Shown here: positions 32,330 to 42,313 of the stretch, piece by piece
How the letters are laid out: every line of letters starts with the position of its first letter
Position numbering within the stretch: the first letter of the stretch is position 1
Origin: Candidatus Fermentithermobacillaceae bacterium
GTDB taxonomy: Bacteria > Bacillota > Sulfobacillia > Fermentithermobacillales > Fermentithermobacillaceae
Assembly (NCBI GenBank): GCA_012840345.1
Contig: DULO01000049.1
Location: forward strand, 1 to 51,189
DNA: 51,189 nucleotides
Reading direction: 5' to 3'
Notes under the pieces: generated by a model
What the model was told of the DNA's origin: nothing
Databases searched by the model: none
The model's input: the letters and a program-made list of their open reading frames with translations, nothing else
Program-made: the position numbers and the translations under genes

Positions 32330-32367
32330 GTGGCGATATCCCTTGTCGGTACTAGCGAAGGAGATTG

Positions 32368-33396
32368 GTGAGTTTGCGCGGGATCAAGGTTTTGGAGAGA
32401 GCGCTTGCCGCGCTTCCCATAATGCTTGGCGTGTGCGTGGTGGTTTTCCTCTTCATGAGGCTAATCCCCGGGGATCCGGTGGACATCATGCTCGGGGAAG
32501 CCTCGAACGTGACACAAGAGGAGATCGACACGCTTAGAGCCCAGTTTGACCTGGACCAGCCTATCCATGTTCAACTGGGAAGCTACCTGTCTAGGGTGGT
32601 GCGCGGAGACCTGGGATATTCGATTACCCGGTCGGCCAACGTTTCGAGCCTGATTGCGGAGGCCATGCCCGCGACGATCGAGCTGGCGCTGGCGTCAATC
32701 GTGTTCGCCCTGATCGTAGCCGTTCCGGTTGGGATCATCTCGGCCGTTAAGCATAACTCGATAGCGGACAGGGCAAGCATGGCGGGCGCGTTCGTGGGGA
32801 TCTCCATGCCGGCGTTCTGGCTCGGCATCGTTCTCATCATGGTCTTCGCCGTGCAGCTCAAGTGGCTGCCTACCTCCGGTCGGGCGCCATACGGATTGGC
32901 CCCTGACCACGTTACAGGGCTCTACGTCCTAGATTCCATAATAACCGGGAACGTCCCGGCGCTACTGACCAGCATAAAGCATCTGATCCTCCCCGCCGTG
33001 GCGTTGGGCGCGGCTCCGGCCGCAATCATCACCCGGGTGGTCAGGTCAAGCATGCTTGAGGTATTGCGCCGGGACTATGTGACCTTCGCGCGGGCGAAAG
33101 GCGTCCGGGAGTTCGCGGTCATAATCCGGCACGCGTTCCGGAACGCCCTGATACCCACGGTGACCATAACTGGCCTGGAAGTCGGTAGCCTCCTGGGAGG
33201 CAACATGATCGTCGAGACTATCTTCGGCTGGCCGGGCATGGGCCGGCTGGTGGTGAACGGCATCTTCAACAGGGACTATTCCTTGGTGCAGGGGGCTGTC
33301 ATGGTTTACGCGCTCACCTTCGTCTTGGTGAACCTGATATCGGACATCCTCTACACCTGGCTGAACCCCAAGATAGGGGTCGGTGAGACCTCATGA
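32368..33396 (+). CDS. dppB: Peptide ABC transporter permease, DppB type
   Basis: 342 residues, six membrane spans. The family start (LERALAALPIMLGVCVVVFL), FMRLIPGDPVD, the extracytoplasmic LxxQFDLDQPIHVQ and GDLGYS segment, and the EAA loop (RAKGVREFAVIIRHAFRNAL) are present. It forms half of the membrane channel with DppC. AAGGAG (32358-32363) precedes both GTG 32368 and TTG 32374; the choice is uncertain. Its stop overlaps the dppC start (ATGA). Confidence 0.93.
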   Translation: MSLRGIKVLERALAALPIMLGVCVVVFLFMRLIPGDPVDIMLGEASNVTQEEIDTLRAQFDLDQPIHVQLGSYLSRVVRGDLGYSITRSANVSSLIAEAMPATIELALASIVFALIVAVPVGIISAVKHNSIADRASMAGAFVGISMPAFWLGIVLIMVFAVQLKWLPTSGRAPYGLAPDHVTGLYVLDSIITGNVPALLTSIKHLILPAVALGAAPAAIITRVVRSSMLEVLRRDYVTFARAKGVREFAVIIRHAFRNALIPTVTITGLEVGSLLGGNMIVETIFGWPGMGRLVVNGIFNRDYSLVQGAVMVYALTFVLVNLISDILYTWLNPKIGVGETS

Positions 33397-34280
33397 GAAG
33401 ACGCCTTCTCGCCCTGCGCCTTAAGCTGTGGCGGCAAAACGCCCGGAACCTGTACCGCCGGCTCAGCAGGAACAAGCCGGCAATGGCGGGTTTCATCTTG
33501 GTTCTCGTGTTCGTGGCGGCGGCGATACTGGCTCCGGTGATAACGCGCCATCCTCCCGACAGGCAGAACCTGGCCGACCGTTTTTCTCCGCCGTCGCTGA
33601 AAGGCAAGTACCTGTTGGGGGCCGATCATCTGGGAAGAGATGTGTTCTCGAGGATCATCTACGGCGCGCGTGTATCCATCCTGGTCGGGGTTATTACAGT
33701 GACGATCTCAATGCTCGTCGGAGGGACTCTGGGCATCCTGGCGGGATACTACGGCGGCGTTCTGGACGCTGCCTTGTCGAGGTTCAGCGAAATCCTGCTG
33801 GCCTTCCCGTACTTGATCTTCGCCATAGGCGCGATGGCGATGATGGGGCCGGGATTCTGGAACCTGATTTGGGCTTTGTGTTTCAAGGGATGGGTCGAGT
33901 TTTTCCGGCTGGCCAGGGCCGGAGTGATGGCTGAAAAGACCAGGGAATACGTGGACGCCGCCCGCGTTCTGGGACGTTCCGACGCCGCCATCATGCTCAG
34001 CGAGATACTGCCGAACATGATAAACCCCCTCATAGTAGTAGGCACTTTGAGGATGGGCACCATGATGGTCATGGAAGCGTCCCTGAGCTTCCTGGGAATC
34101 GGGATTCCTCCGAGAATACCTGCCTGGGGTTCAATGATTCAGGACGGGTACCGGTTCATCCTGAACGCGTGGTGGCTCTCCGCCCTTCCCGGGCTCTTCC
34201 TGGTGACCCTCGTCTTGTCGGTGAACATTTTCGGAGAAGCCTTGCGGGAGGCTCTGAACCCTGACTTAAAGACGTTCTAA
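33393..34280 (+). CDS. dppC: Peptide ABC transporter permease, DppC type
   Basis: 295 residues, six spans: N-terminal cytoplasmic segment and first span (NKPAMAGFILVLVFVAAAIL), the GADHLGRDVFSRIIYGAR motif typical of DppC/OppC, and the EAA loop (ARVLGRSDAAIMLSEILPN). It pairs with DppB. Its ATG lies in a 4-base overlap with dppB, so the two are translationally coupled. Confidence 0.95.
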   Translation: MRRRLLALRLKLWRQNARNLYRRLSRNKPAMAGFILVLVFVAAAILAPVITRHPPDRQNLADRFSPPSLKGKYLLGADHLGRDVFSRIIYGARVSILVGVITVTISMLVGGTLGILAGYYGGVLDAALSRFSEILLAFPYLIFAIGAMAMMGPGFWNLIWALCFKGWVEFFRLARAGVMAEKTREYVDAARVLGRSDAAIMLSEILPNMINPLIVVGTLRMGTMMVMEASLSFLGIGIPPRIPAWGSMIQDGYRFILNAWWLSALPGLFLVTLVLSVNIFGEALREALNPDLKTF

Positions 34281-34307
34281 TTTGAAGGCGCTGTGGAGGT
34301 GAAGCGT

Positions 34308-35363
34308 ATGAGCCTCTTGAAACCGAGAGAGGTGTTGAGGATAACCGGCCTTAGGGTCCACTATCCCACTGACAAAGGTATTGTCAGGGCCGTACGGGGA
34401 GTTGACCTGACGGTCCATGAAGGCGAAATAGTCGGGCTGGTCGGCGAATCAGGTTGCGGCAAGAGCGCCACCCTTCTGGCAACAATGCGGCTCCTTCCCT
34501 ATCCGGGGAGGATAGCCGGAGGCCGGGTAATCCTAAACGGCCAGGACATCCTGTCCCTGAGCGACGCGGATATGAGGTCGCTGCGGGGTTCGGTCATGTC
34601 CATGGTGTTCCAAGACCCCATGTCCACCCTGAACCCCGCGCACAAGATAGGCGCCCAGATCAAAGAAGCCCTAGCGGTTCACGGGAAGTGGAATTACAGA
34701 GACCGTAAGTCCGGCCGGGAAGCCCTGGCGGCGCTTTTGGCGGAAGTGGGAATCCCCTCGCCCGAGACGGTGATCGACCAGTACCCTCACCAGCTGAGCG
34801 GAGGAATGCAACAGCGGGTCATGATAGCCATCGCTTTGGCGTGCAGGCCGGCCTTGATTCTCGCTGACGAACCCACGACGGCTCTTGACGTCACTATCGA
34901 GGCGCAGATCCTGGACCTCCTAAGGAAGATCAATAAGGAAAACGGGACAGCCATCGTGCTGGTGACACACAACCTGGCCGTAGCCTCCCAGTTTTGTCAC
35001 AGGATCGCCGTGATGTACGCCGGCCAAATAGTGGAGGAAGGCCCCGTCAGGGAGGTCCTGAGCGCGCCGTTGCATCCTTACACTCAAGGGCTCTTGGAGT
35101 GCATCCCCAAGTTCGACAAGAGCATCCGGCTCAACCCCATCCCGGGACACGTGCCTGACCTGATCGGACAGAAGACGGGTTGCTCCTTCTACGGGAGATG
35201 CGAACACAAGACCAGAGGATGCCTGGATCCCAACCGGCAGGAACTGCTCCCGGTGGGAGGCGGAAGAGGCGTCCGGTGCTGGCGATGGACGTCTGTGGTC
35301 GCTCGCGAGGGCACCGGTGAAGAAGAAGAACAAGAATTGGCGGTGGACAGCGATAGAGACTAA
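34308..35363 (+). CDS. dppD: Peptide ABC transporter ATPase, DppD type
   Basis: 351 residues. Walker A GESGCGKSA, Q-loop VFQDPMSTLNP, signature LSGGMQQRV, Walker B LILADEPTTALD and H-loop VTHNL are intact. The C-terminal oligo_HPY region carries CSFYGRCEHKTRGC, the Cys motif that binds an iron-sulfur cluster in some dipeptide ATPases. GGAGGTGA lies 6-14 bases before ATG 34308. The tail has an unusual Glu-rich end that overlaps dppF by 47 bases. Confidence 0.94.
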   Translation: MSLLKPREVLRITGLRVHYPTDKGIVRAVRGVDLTVHEGEIVGLVGESGCGKSATLLATMRLLPYPGRIAGGRVILNGQDILSLSDADMRSLRGSVMSMVFQDPMSTLNPAHKIGAQIKEALAVHGKWNYRDRKSGREALAALLAEVGIPSPETVIDQYPHQLSGGMQQRVMIAIALACRPALILADEPTTALDVTIEAQILDLLRKINKENGTAIVLVTHNLAVASQFCHRIAVMYAGQIVEEGPVREVLSAPLHPYTQGLLECIPKFDKSIRLNPIPGHVPDLIGQKTGCSFYGRCEHKTRGCLDPNRQELLPVGGGRGVRCWRWTSVVAREGTGEEEEQELAVDSDRD

Positions 35364-36384
35364 GGCCATTGAAACAAGAGACAAGGAGCCCCTCTTAATC
35401 GCGGAGGGCATAAAGAAATACTTCACCCACAAACCTAGCCTCTTGGAGCGACGGCTCGCAGGCGCACGGGTGCGGGTAACCAAGGCGGTGGACGGCGTCA
35501 GCCTGACGGTGGGACGCGGCGAGACGCTCGGTCTGGTCGGCGAGTCCGGGTGCGGGAAAACCACCCTGGGCAGGGTTATCGCGGGACTGTATAGGCCGAC
35601 CGAGGGCGCGGCCTTCTTCGACGGAGAAACGGTCAACAGCGCCGGCAACCCCACGGGGCGGGACTCCGCCTCCAAGAACGGTCCAAAACGAACTCCCAAG
35701 ATGCAGATGGTATTTCAGAACCCGTACGCGTCGCTAAACCCGCGCCACACGGTTAGGCAGATCATCGGAGTTGCCCTGGCGGCCAAGGGCGTTCCGCTTG
35801 AAGACCAGGAAGCAGAGACAGTCAGGCTCCTTGACCGTGTCGGACTGCGCGGGGACCATCTCGATCAGTATCCGAGCCAGTTCAGTGGAGGACAGCGCCA
35901 GAGGATCGCCATCGCGAGGGCTCTCGCCACGGACCCGTCTTTCATCGTGGCCGACGAACCCGTTTCGGCGCTGGACGTCTCTGTCCAGGCCCAGATCCTA
36001 AACCTGCTCGAGGACCTGCAGGCGGAGTACGGCCTTGCGTACCTCCTCATATCCCACGACCTAGCAGTGGTTCATCACGCCAGCCACAGGATAGCGGTAA
36101 TGTATCTGGGGAGAATCGCCGAGATCGGGCCTACGGAAGAGATATTCGAGAACCCGCTGCACCCGTATACCCAGGCCCTCTTATCGGCCATCCCGAGGAT
36201 AGGAGCGAGCGAATCCAGGAGGATTATCCTCAAAGGCTCGGTGGCAAACGCCGTCGACCCGCCTCCGGGATGCCGCTTCATGCCGCGCTGCCCCTTGGCG
36301 GAAAGCGTTTGCGCGGAGGTAACGCCTGAACCGTCTCAAGCTCCGGATTCGCCCGACCACCTGGTCTGGTGCCACAAACGATAG
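35317..36384 (+). CDS. dppF: Peptide ABC transporter ATPase, DppF type
   Basis: 355 residues. Walker A GESGCGKTT, Q-loop VFQNPYASLNP, signature FSGGQRQRI, Walker B FIVADEPVSALD and H-loop SHDL are intact. The C-terminal oligo_HPY region has CRFMPRCPLAESVC. It forms the ATPase heterodimer with DppD. The start is GTG 35317, inside dppD; a GAGGG lies 5 bases upstream. It closes the operon and faces leuS across 30 bases. Confidence 0.94.
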   Translation: MKKKNKNWRWTAIETKAIETRDKEPLLIAEGIKKYFTHKPSLLERRLAGARVRVTKAVDGVSLTVGRGETLGLVGESGCGKTTLGRVIAGLYRPTEGAAFFDGETVNSAGNPTGRDSASKNGPKRTPKMQMVFQNPYASLNPRHTVRQIIGVALAAKGVPLEDQEAETVRLLDRVGLRGDHLDQYPSQFSGGQRQRIAIARALATDPSFIVADEPVSALDVSVQAQILNLLEDLQAEYGLAYLLISHDLAVVHHASHRIAVMYLGRIAEIGPTEEIFENPLHPYTQALLSAIPRIGASESRRIILKGSVANAVDPPPGCRFMPRCPLAESVCAEVTPEPSQAPDSPDHLVWCHKR

Positions 36385-36414
36385 GAGCCGGTATCGCGCG
36401 TCCTCCGCGCAGGG

Positions 36415-38835
36415 TCACTTCACGACGATGCTGTAGATCCTGTCGGTTATATAGATTTCCTTGACGACGTTCTTGCCCAGAAGCGCTCGCTGGACCGCTT
36501 CGTGCTCCATCACGACGGCTTTCGCTTCTTCTTGGGAAGCGCCCCGGGCGACATTCACGACGCCCCTGAGCTTGCCGTTGACCTGGACCGCCACCTCTAC
36601 CATATCCTCCACGGTCTTCGCTTCGTCCCAGGTAGGCCACTTCTGCCGGTATATGGTCCCGGGGAAGCCCAGGTTCTGCCACATTTCTTCAGTTATATGG
36701 GGAGCCACCGGGTTCAGGAGCATGAGGAGAGTCCGCATCTCTCCCCTGGTAATGCTTCCGGCGTTGTGTATGTCGTTTGTCAAAGTCATCATAGCCGCTA
36801 CCGCGGTGTTGAACTTCATCCGCTCGTAGTCCTCGGAGACCTTCTTGATGGTACGGTGCATAGCCGTCTCAAACTTAGGCGAGTACCCGTCCCCGTCGAC
36901 CACTATGTCTTGCAGGCGCCACACCCTGTCCAAGAACCTGCGGCATCCCTTGAGGCCCTGCTGAGACCACGGAATCGCTTGATCGAAGGCTCCTATGAAC
37001 ATCTCGTACACCCTGAAAGCGTCGGCCCCTACTTCGTTGATGATGTCGTCAGGGTTGATCACGTTTCCTCTGGACTTGGACATCTTCTCGTGGTTCTCGC
37101 CAAGGATCATCCCGTGGGACGTCCTCTTCATATAGGGTTCGGGCGTCGGGACGCAGCCCAGGTCGTACAAGAACTTGTGCCAGAACCTGGAGTACAGAAG
37201 GTGCAGCGTAGTATGCTCCATACCGCCGTTGTACCAGTCCACCGGCGTCCAGTAATTGAGTTCCTCCAGGTTGGCGAACTCGTTGTCATTGTGGGGATCG
37301 CAGTACCTCAGGAAATACCAAGACGACCCCGCCCAGTTAGGCATGGTGTCGGTCTCGCGTTTGGCCGGGCCTCCGCAAGCGGGGCACGTCGTGTTGACCC
37401 ACTCAGAAAGGTTCGCCAGCGGCGACTCCCCTTCTTCGTTGGGAACGTAGTTCTCCACGTCGGGAAGTGTCACAGGCAACTGGTCTTCGGGGACCGGGAC
37501 CCAACCACACTTTTCGCAGTAAACGAGGGGGATGGGCTCTCCCCAGTAGTGCTGGCGGGAGAACACCCAGTCCCTGAGCTTGTAGTTTACCTTGGCCTTT
37601 CCAAGTCCTTTCTCCTCGAGCCACGCGATCATCTTCTCGATGGCTTCCAGAACCTGGAGGCCGTTTAGGAATCCCGAGTTCACCATTGTGCCCGTTTCCG
37701 TGTCGACAAAGGCTTCCTTAGTCACGTCTCCGCCCGCCACGACCTCGACTATCGGGAGCCCGAACTTCTTCGCGAACTCCCAGTCTCGGGTATCATGGCC
37801 GGGAACAGCCATTATCGCGCCGGTCCCGTAGGACATCAGGACGTAATCCGATATCCAAATGGGGATTTCTTTGCCCGTAGCCGGGTTTATCGCGGTCAGT
37901 CCCTGGAGCGGCACACCGGTCTTTTCCTTGGCTATTTCGGTGCGCTCAAACTCGGACTTCTTGGCTGCCAGTTCCCGGTATCTTTGCACCTCGTCCCAGT
38001 TTTCGATCCTGTCTTTCTCCTCGTCCAGCAGGGGATGCTCGGGCGACAAGACCATGTAGGTCGCGCCGAACAGCGTGTCCGGACGGGTTGTGAACACGCT
38101 GAGCTTCTTGTCGGTCCCTGTAATGCTGAACAAGACCTCGGCGCCTTCGGAACGACCGATCCAGTTTCTCTGCTGAATCTTGATTTTCTCCATGTAATCG
38201 ACTAAGTCCAGGTCGTCTATGAGGCGCTGGGCGTAGGCGGTGATGCGCAGCATCCACTGGCTCTTCACCTTGCGGACCACTTCCCCTCCGCACCTCTCGC
38301 AAACCCCGCCCACCACTTCTTCGTTGGCGAGGCCGATCTTGCAGGAAGTGCACCAGTTGATGGGGATTTCCGCCTTGTACGCCAAGCCCTTTTCAAATAG
38401 TTTCAGGAAGATCCATTGAGTCCACTTGTAGTAGGAAGGATCGCTTGTGTTCACTTCCCGGGACCAGTCAAAGGAAAAGCCCAAGGACTTTAACTGCTGC
38501 CTGAACCGGGCTATGTTCTTCTCGGTCACGATTTTCGGGTGGATTTTGTGCTTGATGGCATAGTTCTCGGTGGGAAGGCCAAACGCGTCGTATCCGATGG
38601 GGTAAAGCACGTTGTAGCCTTCCATCCGGCGTTTTCTAGCGATGATATCTAGAGCTGTATAGCTTCTGGGGTGTCCTACGTGAAGGCCTTCGCCTGAGGG
38701 GTACGGGAACTCAATAAGGGCGTAGTACTTGGGCTTGGTCTTGTCTTCCGAGCTTGCCCTAAAGACGCCTTCTTTCTCCCAAATGTCCTGCCACTTTTTT
38801 TCGATCTCAGCCGGGTTGTACTCTCTCACTGCCAT
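36415..38835 (-). CDS. leuS: Leucyl-tRNA synthetase
   Basis: 806 residues, normal length. Charges tRNA-Leu. HVGH in the [18 protein letters not shown] motif, the CP1 editing domain (region near [13 protein letters not shown]), a zinc-binding insertion with CxxC pairs, and KMSKSRGNV are all present. ATG 38835 has GAGGGGGAT upstream; the frame is open 29 codons further. The 184-base upstream region has no T-box signature. Confidence 0.97.
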   Translation of the reverse strand: MAVREYNPAEIEKKWQDIWEKEGVFRASSEDKTKPKYYALIEFPYPSGEGLHVGHPRSYTALDIIARKRRMEGYNVLYPIGYDAFGLPTENYAIKHKIHPKIVTEKNIARFRQQLKSLGFSFDWSREVNTSDPSYYKWTQWIFLKLFEKGLAYKAEIPINWCTSCKIGLANEEVVGGVCERCGGEVVRKVKSQWMLRITAYAQRLIDDLDLVDYMEKIKIQQRNWIGRSEGAEVLFSITGTDKKLSVFTTRPDTLFGATYMVLSPEHPLLDEEKDRIENWDEVQRYRELAAKKSEFERTEIAKEKTGVPLQGLTAINPATGKEIPIWISDYVLMSYGTGAIMAVPGHDTRDWEFAKKFGLPIVEVVAGGDVTKEAFVDTETGTMVNSGFLNGLQVLEAIEKMIAWLEEKGLGKAKVNYKLRDWVFSRQHYWGEPIPLVYCEKCGWVPVPEDQLPVTLPDVENYVPNEEGESPLANLSEWVNTTCPACGGPAKRETDTMPNWAGSSWYFLRYCDPHNDNEFANLEELNYWTPVDWYNGGMEHTTLHLLYSRFWHKFLYDLGCVPTPEPYMKRTSHGMILGENHEKMSKSRGNVINPDDIINEVGADAFRVYEMFIGAFDQAIPWSQQGLKGCRRFLDRVWRLQDIVVDGDGYSPKFETAMHRTIKKVSEDYERMKFNTAVAAMMTLTNDIHNAGSITRGEMRTLLMLLNPVAPHITEEMWQNLGFPGTIYRQKWPTWDEAKTVEDMVEVAVQVNGKLRGVVNVARGASQEEAKAVVMEHEAVQRALLGKNVVKEIYITDRIYSIVVK

Positions 38836-39019
38836 TGCCGAATCCCCCTCAGAACCGTTGGTATTTCGACCGCCGTTTTGGGACGGGTCCCGCTTTGAAG
38901 GCCGCGGCCAACCGCGCCGCATGCCGCGCCGCGAACCCTGTCGACTAGATGTAAGTAGTTAAGTGTAATATTACCACGAAGTCGCGGCAATGAGGAAATC
39001 CGCTCGAAGTGAGACATGT

Positions 39020-39370
39020 TTATCTCGAGGCAGGATCATACGATAACCGGTGGCCGGCGATCGTGCCGGTGGATGTCAGCACACCTGAAGGCAACTCTAA
39101 GGTATGGATACCGCCTTTCACCCCGGCAAGTATTCTCCAGGGCTTGACGTCTGGAAAAGCTCCGACGACGCGGAAGTTTTTATCCAAGAAGACAACGTCT
39201 ATGGGGAAACGCATGAAGAAGGTATGGATTGAGGAACAGTTCTCGAGGAGGAGGCCTTCGGACTCGGGCAAGCTCCGCCTCCCCATCAGGCCCCTCAACC
39301 GGGTCAAGAAGCTGTCGGCAACCAGAACTCGAGCCGCCACAACACATCCGGTATCAATGTTTCGGAGCAC
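39020..39370 (-). CDS. DUF192 protein
   Basis: About 116 residues matching DUF192: TRLRGLMGRRSLPESEGLLL, SIHTFFMRFPIDVVFLD and VKPWRI. Function unknown; members are often near tad or type II secretion genes. GTG 39370 is preferred because AGGAG lies 8 bases upstream; a GTG three codons earlier is also in frame. It follows tadC by 20 bases and is probably the last gene of the tad operon. Confidence 0.88.
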   Translation of the reverse strand: MLRNIDTGCVVAARVLVADSFLTRLRGLMGRRSLPESEGLLLENCSSIHTFFMRFPIDVVFLDKNFRVVGAFPDVKPWRILAGVKGGIHTLELPSGVLTSTGTIAGHRLSYDPASR

Positions 39371-39390
39371 TCCATTCACTCCTATTAGAC

Positions 39391-40329
39391 CTACATCCCG
39401 GCCAGGACCTTCAGGATATTGATGAGCGCCGGGCCAAGCACTATCACGAAAATTGACGGGAATATGAAAACAATGAGCGGGAACAGCATCTTGACGGGAG
39501 CCTTCATCGCCTGCTCCTCGATGAATTGCTGCCGCTTTTCGCGGATGAGGTCGCCCTGCATCCTAAGAACGCCGGATATGCTCACCCCGAGCTGGTCGGC
39601 CTGGATGATCGCGGTGACCAACGCGGTAAGCTCATGGAGATCAACACGGTTTGCCATATCTTTGAGGGCGTCTTTGCGAGACTTTCCAAGCTGCATTTCC
39701 TTAAGGACCCTCTGGAACTCCTCGGCGACCGTGCCCTTGAAACGTTCCACCACGCGCATGAGAGCCATATCAAATGCCAAGCCCGCCTCAACGCTAACGA
39801 CTAAAAGATCCATGATATCAGGCAGGCTCTTCTGAATGGCCTTCTTACGATTGGCTGCCTTCATGCCCAGGCTCATCCAGGGCAAATAGCCTCCAAGCAC
39901 TCCGAACACGGCAGACGAGGCCACCGCTCTCGCTGACCCGAAACCCAACGATCGAAGCAAGAACCAGCTCAGTACCCCCGCGAGCGGAACCGCGATGCCG
40001 ATCCTCGCGATGTAATCGCCGGCCTTCATGTTGCGAGGGTTCCCCGCCCGCATGAGCCGTTCCTCGACGACAGTCAGCAGCCGGCCCGGCGTCGTTTGCC
40101 CTATCGCTGAAACCAGGGACTTCAGCAGGGCGCCAATGGTACGCTCAAAGAACGGCCTGGCCATTATGTCGTCGTCCTGCTTGGACTCATTGGCGGACAA
40201 AGAGTGGAGACGCTCGACGACCTTGATCCTCTTCCCCGCCACCAAAAGCCTAACAGAGTAGGCAAACGAAAAAGCCGCTGAGAACGCCAGGGCCGGGATC
40301 AGCTTTTGGAGCAGTTCAACGCTAGACAT
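39391..40329 (-). CDS. tadC: Tad/Flp pilus inner-membrane platform protein TadC
   Basis: 312 residues: an N-terminal span, two central spans, a cytoplasmic T2SSF domain (LPDIMDLLVVSVEAGLAFDMAL, LGKSRKDALKDMANR, IIQADQLGVSISGVLR) and two C-terminal spans. Works with TadB and the TadA ATPase to assemble Flp pili. The reading frame is complete. It overlaps tadB by 8 bases. Confidence 0.93.
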   Translation of the reverse strand: MSSVELLQKLIPALAFSAAFSFAYSVRLLVAGKRIKVVERLHSLSANESKQDDDIMARPFFERTIGALLKSLVSAIGQTTPGRLLTVVEERLMRAGNPRNMKAGDYIARIGIAVPLAGVLSWFLLRSLGFGSARAVASSAVFGVLGGYLPWMSLGMKAANRKKAIQKSLPDIMDLLVVSVEAGLAFDMALMRVVERFKGTVAEEFQRVLKEMQLGKSRKDALKDMANRVDLHELTALVTAIIQADQLGVSISGVLRMQGDLIREKRQQFIEEQAMKAPVKMLFPLIVFIFPSIFVIVLGPALINILKVLAGM

Positions 40330-40810
40330 CGATGTTCACCACTTTCCTGATGGCGAAGACACCAATTACCATCATGACCCCCGCGGCAATCAGCATGGCG
40401 ACACCCAATGGCTCTTTCAATAGCACCATGGCGAAGTCGGGGTAGAACGTGAACATGAAAGCGGCCATCCCGAGCCCAAGCATAGATGAAATCGCAGTGA
40501 TGGTCATGAGCTCCTCAGGCTTTATAGGCAGCCCCGCCTTCATGAGGTTCAGGCGAACATTTTCGAGATACTGTTTCCCAACCAACTGGCGGAGGTTCGG
40601 GATGACGGGAAGGGTGAAGCGCCTTTTCTTGACGATGGGGATGCCCCCGGCCACTTCAAACAGAGAAGGAGCCTCCTGAGCGGTACTGACCGCGGCTTTC
40701 AGACGGCTCTGCAAGACTTGCCGCCTGCGGGTAAGCAGGTTTATCAGCTGGTCCGTGAGGATCGCCACGGACATCCCCGCGCACGCTGAAATCAAAAGCC
40801 TGCTAACCAT
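40322..40810 (-). CDS. tadB: TadB lacking its central cytoplasmic domain
   Basis: 162 residues where about 300 are normal. The N-terminal span and following ENVRLNLMKAGLPIKPEELM match TadB, and the end (FYPDFAMVLLKEPLGVAMLI, then the last span and IRKVVNIDV) matches the TadB C-terminus. The T2SSF domain between them (LPDAL, raG, qAl type motifs) is missing. The deletion is in frame and keeps the membrane topology. It is probably non-functional as a platform protein, or relies on TadC. The ATG has a GGAGGG site. Confidence 0.8.
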   Translation of the reverse strand: MVSRLLISACAGMSVAILTDQLINLLTRRRQVLQSRLKAAVSTAQEAPSLFEVAGGIPIVKKRRFTLPVIPNLRQLVGKQYLENVRLNLMKAGLPIKPEELMTITAISSMLGLGMAAFMFTFYPDFAMVLLKEPLGVAMLIAAGVMMVIGVFAIRKVVNIDV

Positions 40811-40825
40811 CGTCTTCCCTCCGCT

Positions 40826-42187
40826 CTACTGGAAAATCGACATCGGGACAACGATGCCCCGCGCCTCCAAAGCCGGCAGTAACTTGGGGATAACGCCGGT
40901 CGCCTTGAACGACCCCATCACTTTGCCGCCCTCTCCTACGCCTTGTTCCTCAAACACAAAAATGTCCTGGAGAGTGATGACGTCGCCCTCCATTCCGACA
41001 ACCTCTGTAATCTTGGTAATCTTGCGCGACCCGTCCTTGAGCCTGGACTGGTGCACGATCAGGTCGATACCGCCAACGATCTGCTCGCGGATAGCCCTGA
41101 CCGGAAGCTCGACGCCGGCCATCAAGACCATGGTTTCCAGACGCGACAATAGGTCGCGCGGGGAGTTCGCGTGCCCTGTGGTGAGCGAGCCGTCGTGTCC
41201 CGTGTTCATGGCCTGGAGCATGTCCAAGGCCTCGCCGCCTCGAACCTCGCCTACGACAATGCGGTCAGGCCTCATACGCAAGGAGTTAATCACGAGGTCC
41301 CGGATGGGAATCCGGCCCTTTCCCTCAATATTGGCCGGCCTGCATTCGAGCCGCACCACGTGTTCCTGCTGTAGATGAAGTTCCGCCGCGTCCTCAATGG
41401 TGATGATTCGCTCGGTTTCGGGAATGAACGATGACAGTACGTTCAGCGTGGTGGTCTTGCCGCTTCCGGTACCGCCGCTTACGATGATGTTTGTCCGCCC
41501 CTCCACGCACGCCTTCAAGAACAAAGCCATGCTTGTGTTCAGAGTGCCGAACTTGATGAGGTCCGACATCTGGTACGGAGTCGCGGAGAACTTACGGATG
41601 GTTATGACCGGTCCGTTTAAAGATACAGGCGGTATGGTAGCGTTCACGCGGGACCCATCCGGGAGACGGGCGTCCACCATGGGAGAACTCTCGTCGATGC
41701 GTTTGCCCAGGGGCGCCACAATACGTTCGAGGATGCGCATGACGTGGTCTTCATCTTTGAATGTGACGTCTGTCAGCTCCAGCTTTCCTCCGCGCTCAAC
41801 GTAAACCCGGTTTGGACCGTTCACCATGATTTCGTTGACCGTCCGGTCAGCCAGGAGGCCGGTTATCGGCCCGTATCCGTCTATCTCGCTGACTACTTCC
41901 GCTATAAGCCGGTGGGTCTCGGCACGGGTCAAGGTGAGGTCCATCTCGCGGACGACGCGCTCGGCCAGCGCGGTCACGGCTTCCGAAAGGTACTTGTTCC
42001 AGTCGGATCCGGACATGCGGCTCATCGCGTCCACGTCGATGGTATCGACGGCTTCCCGCATGATGGCCTCTTTTGCCTGCCTGAGCTGGGTTAACCTTGA
42101 AGGTGGCACCGGCTTGGTCTCGTCTTGTACCGTGGTGGGATTGTTTTGCGTCCTAAACTGCTGAAGTCTCTGCTGCAAGAGCGACAA
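40826..42187 (-). CDS. tadA: Tad/Flp pilus assembly ATPase TadA (CpaF)
   Basis: 453 residues. Type II/IV secretion ATPase: N-terminal domain with EIDGYGPITGLLADRTVNEIM (split family motif), Walker A SGGTGSGKTTTLN, Asp box ITIEDAAEL, Walker B region PDRIVVGEVRGGEALDML and His box TGHDGSLTTGHAN. It powers pilus assembly from the cytoplasm. The start is TTG with AGAGGTGA 7 bases upstream. No lesion is visible. Confidence 0.95.
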   Translation of the reverse strand: MSLLQQRLQQFRTQNNPTTVQDETKPVPPSRLTQLRQAKEAIMREAVDTIDVDAMSRMSGSDWNKYLSEAVTALAERVVREMDLTLTRAETHRLIAEVVSEIDGYGPITGLLADRTVNEIMVNGPNRVYVERGGKLELTDVTFKDEDHVMRILERIVAPLGKRIDESSPMVDARLPDGSRVNATIPPVSLNGPVITIRKFSATPYQMSDLIKFGTLNTSMALFLKACVEGRTNIIVSGGTGSGKTTTLNVLSSFIPETERIITIEDAAELHLQQEHVVRLECRPANIEGKGRIPIRDLVINSLRMRPDRIVVGEVRGGEALDMLQAMNTGHDGSLTTGHANSPRDLLSRLETMVLMAGVELPVRAIREQIVGGIDLIVHQSRLKDGSRKITKITEVVGMEGDVITLQDIFVFEEQGVGEGGKVMGSFKATGVIPKLLPALEARGIVVPMSIFQ

Positions 42188-42313
42188 ACCGATTCACCTC
42201 TCATCAAGTGCGTTTTGCTGCGCTGTCTTCGGCGCGTTGCGCTTACAACAAGCCGGGTTGGGCGTCTCAGCTCGAGTCGCATCCCCGCGTTGTCTGCGGT
42301 CTCGCGCCTGAGC

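Noticed and set aside
36502-37668. Long plus-strand open frame inside leuS
   Set aside because: It is antisense to a clear leucyl-tRNA synthetase, lacks a ribosome site and shows no family motif.
38836-39019. Possible T-box leader for leuS
   Set aside because: No GGTGGNACCGCG-type T-box sequence or antiterminator is present on the minus strand.
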